Source: Geomonas subterranea
Lineage (GTDB): Bacteria; Desulfobacterota; Desulfuromonadia; Geobacterales; Geobacteraceae
NCBI RefSeq assembly: GCF_019063845.1
Contig: NZ_CP077683.1
Coordinates: 4,270,501-4,334,500 of the forward strand
Direction of reading: 5' to 3'
Length of the DNA: 64,000 nucleotides
Positions 56,925 to 64,000 of the stretch are shown here, in pieces. Made by a program: the position numbers and the translations under genes. The first letter of the stretch is position 1; each line of letters starts with the position of its first letter. The notes under the pieces were generated by a model. The model did no database searches, was not told where the DNA came from, and was given only the letters and a program-made list of their open reading frames with translations.

Positions 56925-58350
56925 CGGACACTCCTGTCTCCCCGCGGGGGGGTGCCGGGAAACGCAGCGTCACCACGGTCCCCTCGCCGGGGCGGCTGAC
57001 CACCGAGGCGCTGCCGCCGTGCAGGTTCATGATGGAACGCACGATGGCCAGCCCGAGGCCGCTCCCCTGGTTGTAGATCTGCCGCGCCTGCGGAGAGCGG
57101 TAGAACCGGTCAAAGACGCGCGGCACCTCGGCGGGGTCCATCCCCATGCCGCTGTCCTCGACCGATAAATCCAGGCCGCCGTCCACGGTCTGCAGCAGCT
57201 TCACCCTGATCTGCCCGAACTGCGACCCGTAGTGAAGCGCGTTGGAGATCAGGTTGCCGACCGCGCGCTGGAACAGGTTGGGATCGACGCTCACCTCGCC
57301 GTCCCCCTCGATCACGATGGCCGTGTGCTGTTCGTCGGCCAGGTTGCCGTAGTACTCGGCCAGGCGCTCCACCTCGAGCCGCGCGTCGATGAGCACCGGC
57401 TGGTGGGCCCGGTCCGGCCGCGCCAGGAACAGGATGTCACCGACCATGCGGGAGAGCCGCTCGTACTCCTCTATGGCCGATTCGATGATGCGGCGGTACT
57501 CGTCCTCCGAGCGTGCCCGGGAGAGCGCCACTTCCGCCTCGCCGCGCAGGTTGTTGATCGGGGTGCGCAGTTCGTGGGCGAGATTCGCGGAGAATTCGGA
57601 GAGGCGCGCGAACGATTCCTCCAGCCTCCCCAGCATGGCGTCCAGGGCCACGGTGAGCTGGTCCAGCTCGCGAGGCCAGTTCGCGGTCCGGATGCGCTGG
57701 TGCAGGTCGGCCTCGGTGATCCGGGCCACCTTCTGCGCCATCTCCTGCAGCGGGCGCAGCCCCCTGCGCGTTATGGTCACCCCCAGAAGCGCCGCGACAA
57801 ACAGGCCGGCCACGACGGAAACCCCGGTGCGGACCAGGTACTTGGACATCAGCGCGTCCTCGTCCGTGACGTCCAGGGCCACCTGGATCAGGCGATAGTG
57901 CGGATCATCTCCGCGAGCGGCCCACCCGGCATTCAGCAGGTACCGTTTCCGGTCCGGGGCCCGGTACTTCCGGCCGCGCCCGATCTTCTCCGCGCTGGTG
58001 ACGGCCGGGGGGAACAGTTCCACCGCCAGTCCCGCCATCTCCGGGGACTGCATCAGTGTGCGCCCCTCGGCGTCCTGAACGCGCACCAGGTGGCGCTTGG
58101 GCTGCCCCGGCCTGTTCACCGGGATCTGGTCCCTCAGGGCGTCGGGGTGGCGGGCGACGATCGCTCGCAGTGTCACGATCCGCTCCACCAGGAAATCGTT
58201 GTCTTCATAGTCCAGGTCCTTGGAAAGGGCCTTGAACTGGAACCAGTTGGTGCAAAGGAGGATCAGGAGGGTGGCGATGAGGTAGAAGCCGAGCAGGCGC
58301 GCCGTGATGGAGGTGGAACGCGGGGCGTCAGGCCGCCTCGTCGATGACAT
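56911..58350 (-). CDS. CusS-type heavy-metal sensor histidine kinase
   Basis: The 479-residue kinase has TM1 (about 18-38), a periplasmic part (about 40-175), TM2 (about 180-205), HAMP, HisKA with [17 protein letters not shown] (about 260) and an ATPase domain with [17 protein letters not shown] and [15 protein letters not shown] followed by a [12 protein letters not shown] segment is the CusS/heavy-metal kinase signature. It overlaps the response regulator by 23 bases. No metal-efflux gene lies next to it, so copper or silver specificity is not shown. Confidence 0.88.
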   Translation of the reverse strand: MSSTRRPDAPRSTSITARLLGFYLIATLLILLCTNWFQFKALSKDLDYEDNDFLVERIVTLRAIVARHPDALRDQIPVNRPGQPKRHLVRVQDAEGRTLMQSPEMAGLAVELFPPAVTSAEKIGRGRKYRAPDRKRYLLNAGWAARGDDPHYRLIQVALDVTDEDALMSKYLVRTGVSVVAGLFVAALLGVTITRRGLRPLQEMAQKVARITEADLHQRIRTANWPRELDQLTVALDAMLGRLEESFARLSEFSANLAHELRTPINNLRGEAEVALSRARSEDEYRRIIESAIEEYERLSRMVGDILFLARPDRAHQPVLIDARLEVERLAEYYGNLADEQHTAIVIEGDGEVSVDPNLFQRAVGNLISNALHYGSQFGQIRVKLLQTVDGGLDLSVEDSGMGMDPAEVPRVFDRFYRSPQARQIYNQGSGLGLAIVRSIMNLHGGSASVVSRPGEGTVVTLRFPAPPRGETGVSVVQK

Positions 58351-59002
58351 AGCCGACCCCCCTGATGGTGTGGATGAGTTTCAGGGGGAAGGGGTCGTCC
58401 ACCTTCTTTCTCAGCCTTCTGATCGCGACGTCCACCACGTTGGTGTCGCTGTCGAAGTTGATGCCCCAGACCTGCTCCGAGATGGTGGTGCGGGAGAGGA
58501 CTTCCCCGGGGCGCCTGAGCATGAGCGCCAGGAGCTGGAACTCCTTCACGGTGAGGTCGAGGGTCTGGCCGCCGCGTCTCGCCTTGTGCCGGACCAGGTC
58601 CAGCTCCAGGTCGGCCATCTTCAATAGCTCCGCCTGCTGCAGCGGGTGCCGGCGCAGGATGATCCTGATCCGGGCCAGAAGCTCCGAGAAGGCGTACGGC
58701 TTGACCAGGTAGTCGTCCGCCCCCAGTTCCAGCCCGTGCACCCGGTCGTGCACCGCGTCACGTGCGGAAAGGAAGATCACCGGGACCTCCTTTCCGGCCT
58801 CCCGAAGCTCCTGGATGACCGCCCACCCTCCCTTTACCGGGAGCATCACGTCGAGGATGATCAGGTCGTACTGCTCGGTCATCGCCAGGTGCAGGCCGTC
58901 CTCGCCGTCGTTGGCGATATCGACGCTGAAGCCGTTTTCGGTGAGTCCCTTCTTCAGGTAGTTGGCGGCTTTTTGCTCGTCTTCGATGATCAGGATGCGC
59001 AT
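58328..59002 (-). CDS. CusR-type heavy-metal response regulator
   Basis: The 224-residue OmpR-class regulator has a receiver (1-120; EDE, phospho-site D51 in IILDVMLP, Lys in VKPYAF) and a winged-helix DNA-binding domain ([46 protein letters not shown]). Spacing and [15 protein letters not shown] match the CusR/CopR group. GGGAGTAGG precedes ATG 59002. It heads a three-gene operon with two kinases. Confidence 0.92.
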   Translation of the reverse strand: MRILIIEDEQKAANYLKKGLTENGFSVDIANDGEDGLHLAMTEQYDLIILDVMLPVKGGWAVIQELREAGKEVPVIFLSARDAVHDRVHGLELGADDYLVKPYAFSELLARIRIILRRHPLQQAELLKMADLELDLVRHKARRGGQTLDLTVKEFQLLALMLRRPGEVLSRTTISEQVWGINFDSDTNVVDVAIRRLRKKVDDPFPLKLIHTIRGVGYVIDEAA

Positions 59003-59179
59003 CCTACTCCCATATTCCTCATGAGTTACGCGGTCGAGTATATATCATCGGTCGTACAAGTGCGACAGCTTAATAAAAAGCGCCCTTCGCGCCCGGGTGG
59101 TGTCCGGGTCGGGTTGGAAAATTATCACGAATACGGGCTCAGGTCACCAATTTTATGGGAGGCGCCGCGCGTGCCGGGG

Positions 59180-59212
59180 AAAGAGAAGAGGCCCGCGCCT
59201 GCGCGTGGGCCT
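59180..59212 (-). terminator. Terminator of the binding-protein/chemoreceptor operon
   Basis: On the minus strand AGGCCCACGC and GCGCGGGCCT form a ten-pair stem (one G-U) with a four-base loop, followed by CTTCTCTTT. It is just after the chemoreceptor stop at 59220. Confidence 0.65.
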
Positions 59213-59219
59213 AAACCTC

Positions 59220-61670
59220 CTAAACCCGGAACCATCCCACCATGCCGTTTAGTTCCGTGGCAAGCTGCGACAGCCCCCCTGAGGAGTGCCTGATGTCGGT
59301 GAACGAGCTTCTGAGCTCCCGGGCGATGTGGTGCACCCCCTCCATGTTCTGTGAAACCTCCGCGCTGGTGGAGGATTGCTCCTCCGCGGCGACGGCGATC
59401 CGCTGCACCATGTCCGCCACCTGCTCCACGTAGTTCACGATCTCGCCGATGGCGACCAGGGTCTGCTGCACCTGCCCCTGGACCTTCTCCACCGACTCCC
59501 TTTCCTCGTGCATGAAGTCGACCGACGACTTGACGCTGTTCTGCATGGTCTTGACGGTTTGTGAGATCTCCTGGGTGGCGGTGCTGGTGCGCTCGGCCAG
59601 TTCACGCACGTTGTCGGCGACCACGGCGAAGCCGCGCCCCTGCTCGCCGGCGCGCGCCGCCTCGATGGCCGCGTTCAGCGCCAGCAGGTTGGTCTGGTTG
59701 GCGATGTCGTTGATGAGGGTGACGACGTCGCTGATCTCCTCCGATTGTTTCCCCAGCGACTCCACCTTCTGCGCCGCCTGCTTCACCGACTCCGCGAAAC
59801 GGTCCAGCTCCTGCGCCGTTTCCTGCATCGCCTGCTTGCCCCGCTCCGCGATCCCCTTCATGTGGGTCGCGGCGTCCGAGGTGTCGCTGGAGTTCTTCGC
59901 CACCTCGATGGTGGTCTGGGTCATCTCGGTCATCGCCGTCGCCGACTGGTCGATGCGCGCCGTCTGCTCCTCGGCCCCCTGCTCCAGGGCCACCGCGGTG
60001 GCGGAAAGCTCCTCGGAGCTGCTGGCGAGGCTCTGGGTGGCGTCCTTGATCTTGCCCACCATCCCCCTCAGGTTGTCCACCATCTCCGCCATGGCCACCT
60101 GCACCTTCCCCACCTCGTCGGAGCTGTTGCTGTCGATGTGAACGCCCAGGTCTCCCTTGGCCACCGCCTGCGATACACCGAGCAGCTGGGACAGCGGCCG
60201 CGAGATGGAGCGGTACACCCAGATGCCGAATATGATGCCGAAGAGGATCGCCCCCAGGCTGATGCCCCCGATCAGCATGGTGGAGAAACGGACCATCCGG
60301 TTCACCGTCTTGATGGCGTTCTCCTGGTCCACCTGGGCGACGCTCACCGTTTTCTCCCCGCTCTCCGCCTGCTGCTTGACGATTTCGCGCAGCTTGCCCA
60401 TGGCGGTGGCGGCCTTCGCCTCCATGTCCAGCCGGTTGCGGATCTTGAAGAGCACCCCCTCCTTCACGAAGAGCAGCCCCCTGATGGCGGAGAGCGCCCC
60501 CTCAGCCTGGCGCAGAAGCGCCGTCTCTCCCCGGGCGTTCAGCGTGGAGAGCGCCTTTCCCAGCTGGGAATCCACCTGCGCTATGCGTCCGAAGATGCCG
60601 TTCAGCTCGGCCTCGATGGCGTCCACGTCCTTGCCGCTCCCGGCGGTGAACAGGCGCGAGGCGAGCCCGTCCACCTTGAGCCCCAGGGAGAGGAGTTCGG
60701 AGTTGCTGGCCATGACCCCGGTGGCGACGGTCGAGTTGCCGAAGTAGGAGGATTGCTTGCGGCTTTCCGAGGAGAGGGTGTCCGCCGCCATCGCCGCCTC
60801 CTGTTCCAGGACCAGGTTCACCGCGTTCATCTTCTGGGTTATCTCGGAGAAGAGCTGGTCGCGTGCCGAGGTGTCGGTAACGCCTGGCTCCACCGCCGCC
60901 CCCTGTGCCTTGACGAAGGGGGCGATCCTGCCGTTCAGGTACTTGAGATCACCGGAGATGCCGCTCGAGCTTTTGGCCACCTCGTTTTGCAGCGCCTTGT
61001 TCATGGCGGAGTTGCACTTGGCCTGCGAGATGAGGACCGCCTTCTTGCTCTGCGCCTTGCTCACCTCCATGAGCCCCAGGTGGAAGTCCTTCAAGGTCAG
61101 CTTGAGCGCCTCCACGTTGCGCACCCGGTCCGAGACCCCCTTGGTCTCGGTAACGGACCTGCTGTAGGAGCTGGAGCTCGCCGACTGCAGCCCCTTGATC
61201 TTGCTGTCCAGTTCCTTGAGGCGCGCCGTGGCTTCATGGATGCGTTCGGTTATGGTCCTGTTGGCCGCCGCCGCGTCCTCCTCGGCCTGGAGCTTCCCCC
61301 TGGTGACCGAGAAGATCTCGCCGGCTATGCCGGTCAGCGCCTGGTGCGCTTCGAGCTTCACGTCTCCGGATAACGCCTGCAGCGCTCCCTGCCCCTTCTC
61401 CACCAGCGCGAGCGACTTGTCCGCCTCGGCCCTGGCCGCCTCAAACTCGTTGCGGTTTCTGGATACGCTCGCCTTGATCAGGTCGCCGGTCGCCTCCTGG
61501 ATCTGGCGCTGGAACTCCACCGTCCTCATCTGGAAGGGGGTACTGCGCTGGGTGAGATCCTGGAGCTTGCTGTCGACAAAGCGCATGCCGACGATGCTGG
61601 CGATGGAGACTCCGGCGACGATCAGGATGACGGTGATTACGTTCAGGGTCAGCTTGGTCTTGATAGTCAT
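59220..61670 (-). CDS. Methyl-accepting chemotaxis protein with large periplasmic domain
   Basis: The 816-residue receptor has TM1 (about 9-29), an unusually long, mostly helical periplasmic part (about 30-460), TM2 (about 462-484), HAMP, and a signalling domain with the canonical tip [20 protein letters not shown] (about 663). The periplasmic region is longer than the common four-helix or HBM sensors and I could not name it. ATG 61670 follows GGAG. It is 40 bases after the second PstS-like gene, which suggests that it senses through those binding proteins. Confidence 0.92.
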   Translation of the reverse strand: MTIKTKLTLNVITVILIVAGVSIASIVGMRFVDSKLQDLTQRSTPFQMRTVEFQRQIQEATGDLIKASVSRNRNEFEAARAEADKSLALVEKGQGALQALSGDVKLEAHQALTGIAGEIFSVTRGKLQAEEDAAAANRTITERIHEATARLKELDSKIKGLQSASSSSYSRSVTETKGVSDRVRNVEALKLTLKDFHLGLMEVSKAQSKKAVLISQAKCNSAMNKALQNEVAKSSSGISGDLKYLNGRIAPFVKAQGAAVEPGVTDTSARDQLFSEITQKMNAVNLVLEQEAAMAADTLSSESRKQSSYFGNSTVATGVMASNSELLSLGLKVDGLASRLFTAGSGKDVDAIEAELNGIFGRIAQVDSQLGKALSTLNARGETALLRQAEGALSAIRGLLFVKEGVLFKIRNRLDMEAKAATAMGKLREIVKQQAESGEKTVSVAQVDQENAIKTVNRMVRFSTMLIGGISLGAILFGIIFGIWVYRSISRPLSQLLGVSQAVAKGDLGVHIDSNSSDEVGKVQVAMAEMVDNLRGMVGKIKDATQSLASSSEELSATAVALEQGAEEQTARIDQSATAMTEMTQTTIEVAKNSSDTSDAATHMKGIAERGKQAMQETAQELDRFAESVKQAAQKVESLGKQSEEISDVVTLINDIANQTNLLALNAAIEAARAGEQGRGFAVVADNVRELAERTSTATQEISQTVKTMQNSVKSSVDFMHEERESVEKVQGQVQQTLVAIGEIVNYVEQVADMVQRIAVAAEEQSSTSAEVSQNMEGVHHIARELRSSFTDIRHSSGGLSQLATELNGMVGWFRV

Positions 61671-61710
61671 GCATATGCTCCGGTCTGAAGGCGCTGGAAA
61701 AACGGGAACG

Positions 61711-62469
61711 CTACTGCTTGATGAACTTCTGGCCTTCCCCCTTGATGAAGGAGATCAGCTTCTGCACCTTCGGCGAGGGTGCCCCCTTGGTGATCACGAT
61801 GACCGGGCGCGCCACGTCCGGGGTCTTCACGGTCTTGATGGTGGCGTCCAGCATGGTGACCGGGCCGAATGCGATCGCCTCCGGGTTGGCGGCCACCTTC
61901 TCGCGCACGTCCTCGAACCGTCCCGCGTCGACCACATCGGTGGCGAAGGGGGCGTCCGCCAGCGCGAGTTTCTTGAAAGCGGCGTTGGTCGCGGGATTGA
62001 TCGAAGAGAGGACGATGAGGATGGGGGCATCGTTGCCGCCCACGTCCTTCCAGTTGGTGATCTTGCCGGTGAAGATCCCCTTCAGCTGATCCAGGGTGAG
62101 GGCGGCGACCGGGTTGTCCTTGTGGGCAACCGTGTAGATCTTGCTGGCGCCGATCTCGGTGGCGACGTAGGCGGACGGGTCGGCGACCTCGATGTTCTCC
62201 TTCTTCGCGGTCTTCAAGAGGTCCGCGTAGGCGAGGCCGGCTGTGGAGAGGTCGAGTTCGCCCGCAACGAGTTGCTTGAAGGCGATGGTGGCGCTGCTGA
62301 AGTTGAGGTTTAACGTGATGCCGGTGCTCTTTTCGAACGCTTCCTGCACCGGTTTCAGATAGCCGTCGATGGGAGCGCCGCCCCCTCCCGCCTTGATCTC
62401 TTCTCCCATGGCGGTGCCGCCGAAGACCATCGATGCAACAAGCGCCAGACAAATCATCCCTCTTTTCAT
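61711..62469 (-). CDS. PstS-like periplasmic substrate-binding protein (second)
   Basis: The 252-residue protein has a signal peptide ([22 protein letters not shown]) and a PBP-like domain with [70 protein letters not shown] and a C-terminal [17 protein letters not shown]. The [17 protein letters not shown] segment is typical of PstS/phosphate-type binding proteins. No ABC permease or ATPase is near. It is a paralogue of the gene upstream and precedes a chemoreceptor. Confidence 0.86.
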   Translation of the reverse strand: MKRGMICLALVASMVFGGTAMGEEIKAGGGGAPIDGYLKPVQEAFEKSTGITLNLNFSSATIAFKQLVAGELDLSTAGLAYADLLKTAKKENIEVADPSAYVATEIGASKIYTVAHKDNPVAALTLDQLKGIFTGKITNWKDVGGNDAPILIVLSSINPATNAAFKKLALADAPFATDVVDAGRFEDVREKVAANPEAIAFGPVTMLDATIKTVKTPDVARPVIVITKGAPSPKVQKLISFIKGEGQKFIKQ

Positions 62470-62536
62470 GGGTACGTACCCTCCTGGTTTGGTAGGTCTC
62501 GGTCACGAGACGGTGGTAGCGTGTGCAGTAACAGTG

Positions 62537-63301
62537 CTACTGCTTGATGTACTTTTTCCCCTCGCCGCTGATGAAGTCGAGGAGCTTCTGGACCTTGGCC
62601 GAGGGTTTTCCCTTGGTGATCAGGGTGATGTCCCGGGCCAGTTCGGGGGTCTCGACGGCCTTCACCGAGGCGTCGACCAGGGAAAGGGGGCCGAACCCGA
62701 TGGCGGAGGGGTTCGAGGCGACGTTCAACCTCACGTCCTCGGCCGTAGTGGCATCGATCACGTCCTTGGCCACCGCCTTGTCTCCCAGAAACTTCTTGAA
62801 GAACATGCTGTTGGTGCCGGGAGTGAGCTTGCCGATCACCACCAGTACCGGCGCATCCTCTCCGCCGACCTCTTTCCACGATGAGATCTCGCCGGAGAAG
62901 ATCCCCTTCAACTGTTCGGCGCTCAGCTGGTTCACCTTGTTCTCCTTGTTCACCAGCACCTTGACCTTGTCCTTGCCGATGACGATGGGCGTGAAGGCCG
63001 CCGGTTGCCCCACCTCCGCTCCTTCCTTCTTCATCAGCGCCAGCCAGTCCTGGTAGGTGAGTCCCGCTGCGGCGGCGTCCACGTCCCCTTTTTGCAGGTC
63101 CACAAACGCGTTCTTCGGCCCGGAGGCGACGATGTAGAGCTTCAGCCCGCTTGCCATCTCGAACGCTGAACGGACCGGCTTCAAGATGTTCTCGGTGGGG
63201 GCGCCGCCAGCCCCGATCTTCAGCTCATCGGCCCCGGCGAGGGGGGTGAGACCTGACAGTAAAGACACAAGAACGGCTGCCACGATACGGATCACTCTCA
63301 T
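62537..63301 (-). CDS. PstS-like periplasmic substrate-binding protein (first)
   Basis: The 254-residue protein has a signal peptide (MRVIRIVAAVLVSLLSGLTPLAGA) and the same layout as its neighbour: GAGGAPTENILKPVRSAFEMASG, LQKGDVDAAAAGLTYQDWL, LSAEQLKGIFSGEISSWKEVGGEDAPV and KVQKLLDFISGEGKKYI. ATG 63301 follows AGGAGGAG; a longer N-terminus to 63349 is unlikely. It heads the operon with a second binding protein and a chemoreceptor. Ligand unknown; an oxyanion is a guess. Confidence 0.86.
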   Translation of the reverse strand: MRVIRIVAAVLVSLLSGLTPLAGADELKIGAGGAPTENILKPVRSAFEMASGLKLYIVASGPKNAFVDLQKGDVDAAAAGLTYQDWLALMKKEGAEVGQPAAFTPIVIGKDKVKVLVNKENKVNQLSAEQLKGIFSGEISSWKEVGGEDAPVLVVIGKLTPGTNSMFFKKFLGDKAVAKDVIDATTAEDVRLNVASNPSAIGFGPLSLVDASVKAVETPELARDITLITKGKPSAKVQKLLDFISGEGKKYIKQ

Positions 63302-63369
63302 AGTTGCTCCTCCTGCTTCTTGTTTAAGGCATAGAATCATCCACGCCATCTATACGGCGGTATGCTTTT

Positions 63370-63396
63370 TATTCGACAGGCGCTATGAAAACTTGA
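63370..63396 (-). promoter_or_regulatory. Candidate sigma-28 (FliA) promoter of the binding-protein/chemoreceptor operon
   Basis: On the minus strand TCAAGTTT (63396-63389), an 11-base spacer and GTCGAATA (63377-63370) lie about 70 bases before the first binding-protein gene. The -35 matches FliA in seven of eight bases and the spacing is exact; the -10 matches in five of eight. Confidence 0.45.
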
Positions 63397-63475
63397 AGTT
63401 AAAAAGAAAGAGAAACAGAAATTACGCTGTGACAGGAAAATCTTTTGGAGATAGAGCGTGGCGGTGGTTAAACGG

Positions 63476-63515
63476 AAAAGAGGAGCCGGTGAATGTACCG
63501 GCCGGCTCCTCTTTT
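63476..63515 (-). terminator. Terminator of the partial chemoreceptor gene
   Basis: A 14-pair stem, AAAAGAGGAGCCGG with CCGGCTCCTCTTTT, lies just after the chemoreceptor stop at 63521. It separates that gene from the binding-protein operon. Confidence 0.75.
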
Positions 63516-63520
63516 GACAA

Positions 63521-64000
63521 TTAAAGCCGGAACTGCCGCACCAGCTGCTGCAGTTCTTCCGAGTTCGTGTGCAGTTGTGCGGCCGCCATGGCCGATTCCT
63601 GTGCCCCCTGCGAGGTCTGCTGCACGACCTGGGTTATCTGGACGATGTTGCTGGAAATCTCGCTGGTGGTCGCGGTCTGTTCCTCGGCGGCGGTGGCCAC
63701 CTGGTGGACCTGCATGGCGACGTCGTTGATCTGCTCGAGGATCTCCTGCAACGCGCTTCCCGACTTGGCCGCTTCGGCGGTGCCGGCCTGGACCTGCCGC
63801 ACCCCCTCTTCCATGGCGACGACGGCACCCTTGGTTTCGCCCTGGATCGCCTTGATCATCTCGCCGATCTCCCTGGTCGCCCTGGTGGTCCGCTCGGCAA
63901 GTGCGCGCACCTCGTCGGCGACGACGGCGAAGCCTCGCCCCTGCTCGCCGGCCCGTGCCGCCTCGATGGCCGCGTTCAGGGCGAGGAGGTTGGTCTGGTC
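63521..64000 (-). CDS. Methyl-accepting chemotaxis protein (3' part only)
   Basis: The reading frame enters at the right edge and ends at 63521. It shows [20 protein letters not shown], then [19 protein letters not shown], and the descending helix with [16 protein letters not shown]. This is the tip and C-terminal arm of a chemoreceptor signalling domain. The sensor part lies outside the window. It does not end in a CheR-tethering pentapeptide (it ends LVRQFRL). Confidence 0.95.
   Translation of the reverse strand, partial: DQTNLLALNAAIEAARAGEQGRGFAVVADEVRALAERTTRATREIGEMIKAIQGETKGAVVAMEEGVRQVQAGTAEAAKSGSALQEILEQINDVAMQVHQVATAAEEQTATTSEISSNIVQITQVVQQTSQGAQESAMAAAQLHTNSEELQQLVRQFRL

Overview
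The window looks like chromosome from a high-GC member of the Geobacterales (Geobacter, Geomonas or Citrifermentans type). The reasons are: a Fur-linked porin-feoA-feoA-feoB cluster, many chemoreceptors and hybrid kinases, PilT/RecA linkage, an arginine cluster with Geobacter-like order, and intergenic space filled with short palindromic repeats. No rRNA, tRNA, CRISPR array, insertion sequence or prophage was recognised. This placement is inference from gene content; no 16S or database comparison was possible.

Layout. 1-6.7 kb: the 5' end of an Hsp20 gene, a YidB-family gene and a DprA-like gene, then fur, an outer-membrane porin and the ferrous-iron uptake genes feoA, feoA, feoB and a tiny Cys-rich membrane protein. 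6.7-12.5 kb: a 58-residue YjfB-family gene, a hydrolase-OsmC fusion, a chemoreceptor, an EEP-fold phosphoesterase and a conserved unknown gene. 12.7-16.4 kb: two tandem kup potassium transporters. 16.6-20.1 kb: ileS and lspA. 20.2-50.9 kb: a long run of genes all on the minus strand. In transcription order it reads larB-larC-pgpA-cinA, a sensor kinase, recA-pilT-recX, alaS, a REC-kinase protein, argB-argD-argF, an MntA-HepT toxin-antitoxin pair, argG, a NUDIX gene, a nitrilase-like gene, argH, a lipoprotein, gatC-gatA-gatB, mtnA, glnE and ybgC. 50.9-54.7 kb: repeats, a toxin-antitoxin relic, an SDR and an LTA-synthase-type sulfatase. 54.7-59.0 kb: a three-gene CusR/CusS/hybrid-kinase operon with overlapping genes. 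59.2-64 kb: a chemotaxis block in which two PstS-like binding proteins are followed by a large chemoreceptor, next to a second, partial chemoreceptor.

How the genes work together. Overlapping Fur-box-like repeats sit before the porin-feo genes and suggest iron control. Arginine genes argB, D, F, G and H form one directional series interrupted by MntA-HepT and by unrelated genes. GatCAB makes Gln- and Asn-tRNA by transamidation. LarB and LarC make part of the nickel-pincer cofactor. Three candidate sigma-28 (FliA) promoters link the YjfB gene, the unknown gene at 12.2 kb and the binding-protein/chemoreceptor operon to motility control.

Points to check first: glnE carries an apparent one-base frameshift, and a DUF4415-type antitoxin relic near 51.1 kb also seems to lack one G/C base, so base-call error should be excluded. 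The most interesting biology is the binding-protein/chemoreceptor operon, the toxin-antitoxin pair inside the arginine genes, an undescribed nitrilase-like protein, and several nested or composite intergenic repeat families.
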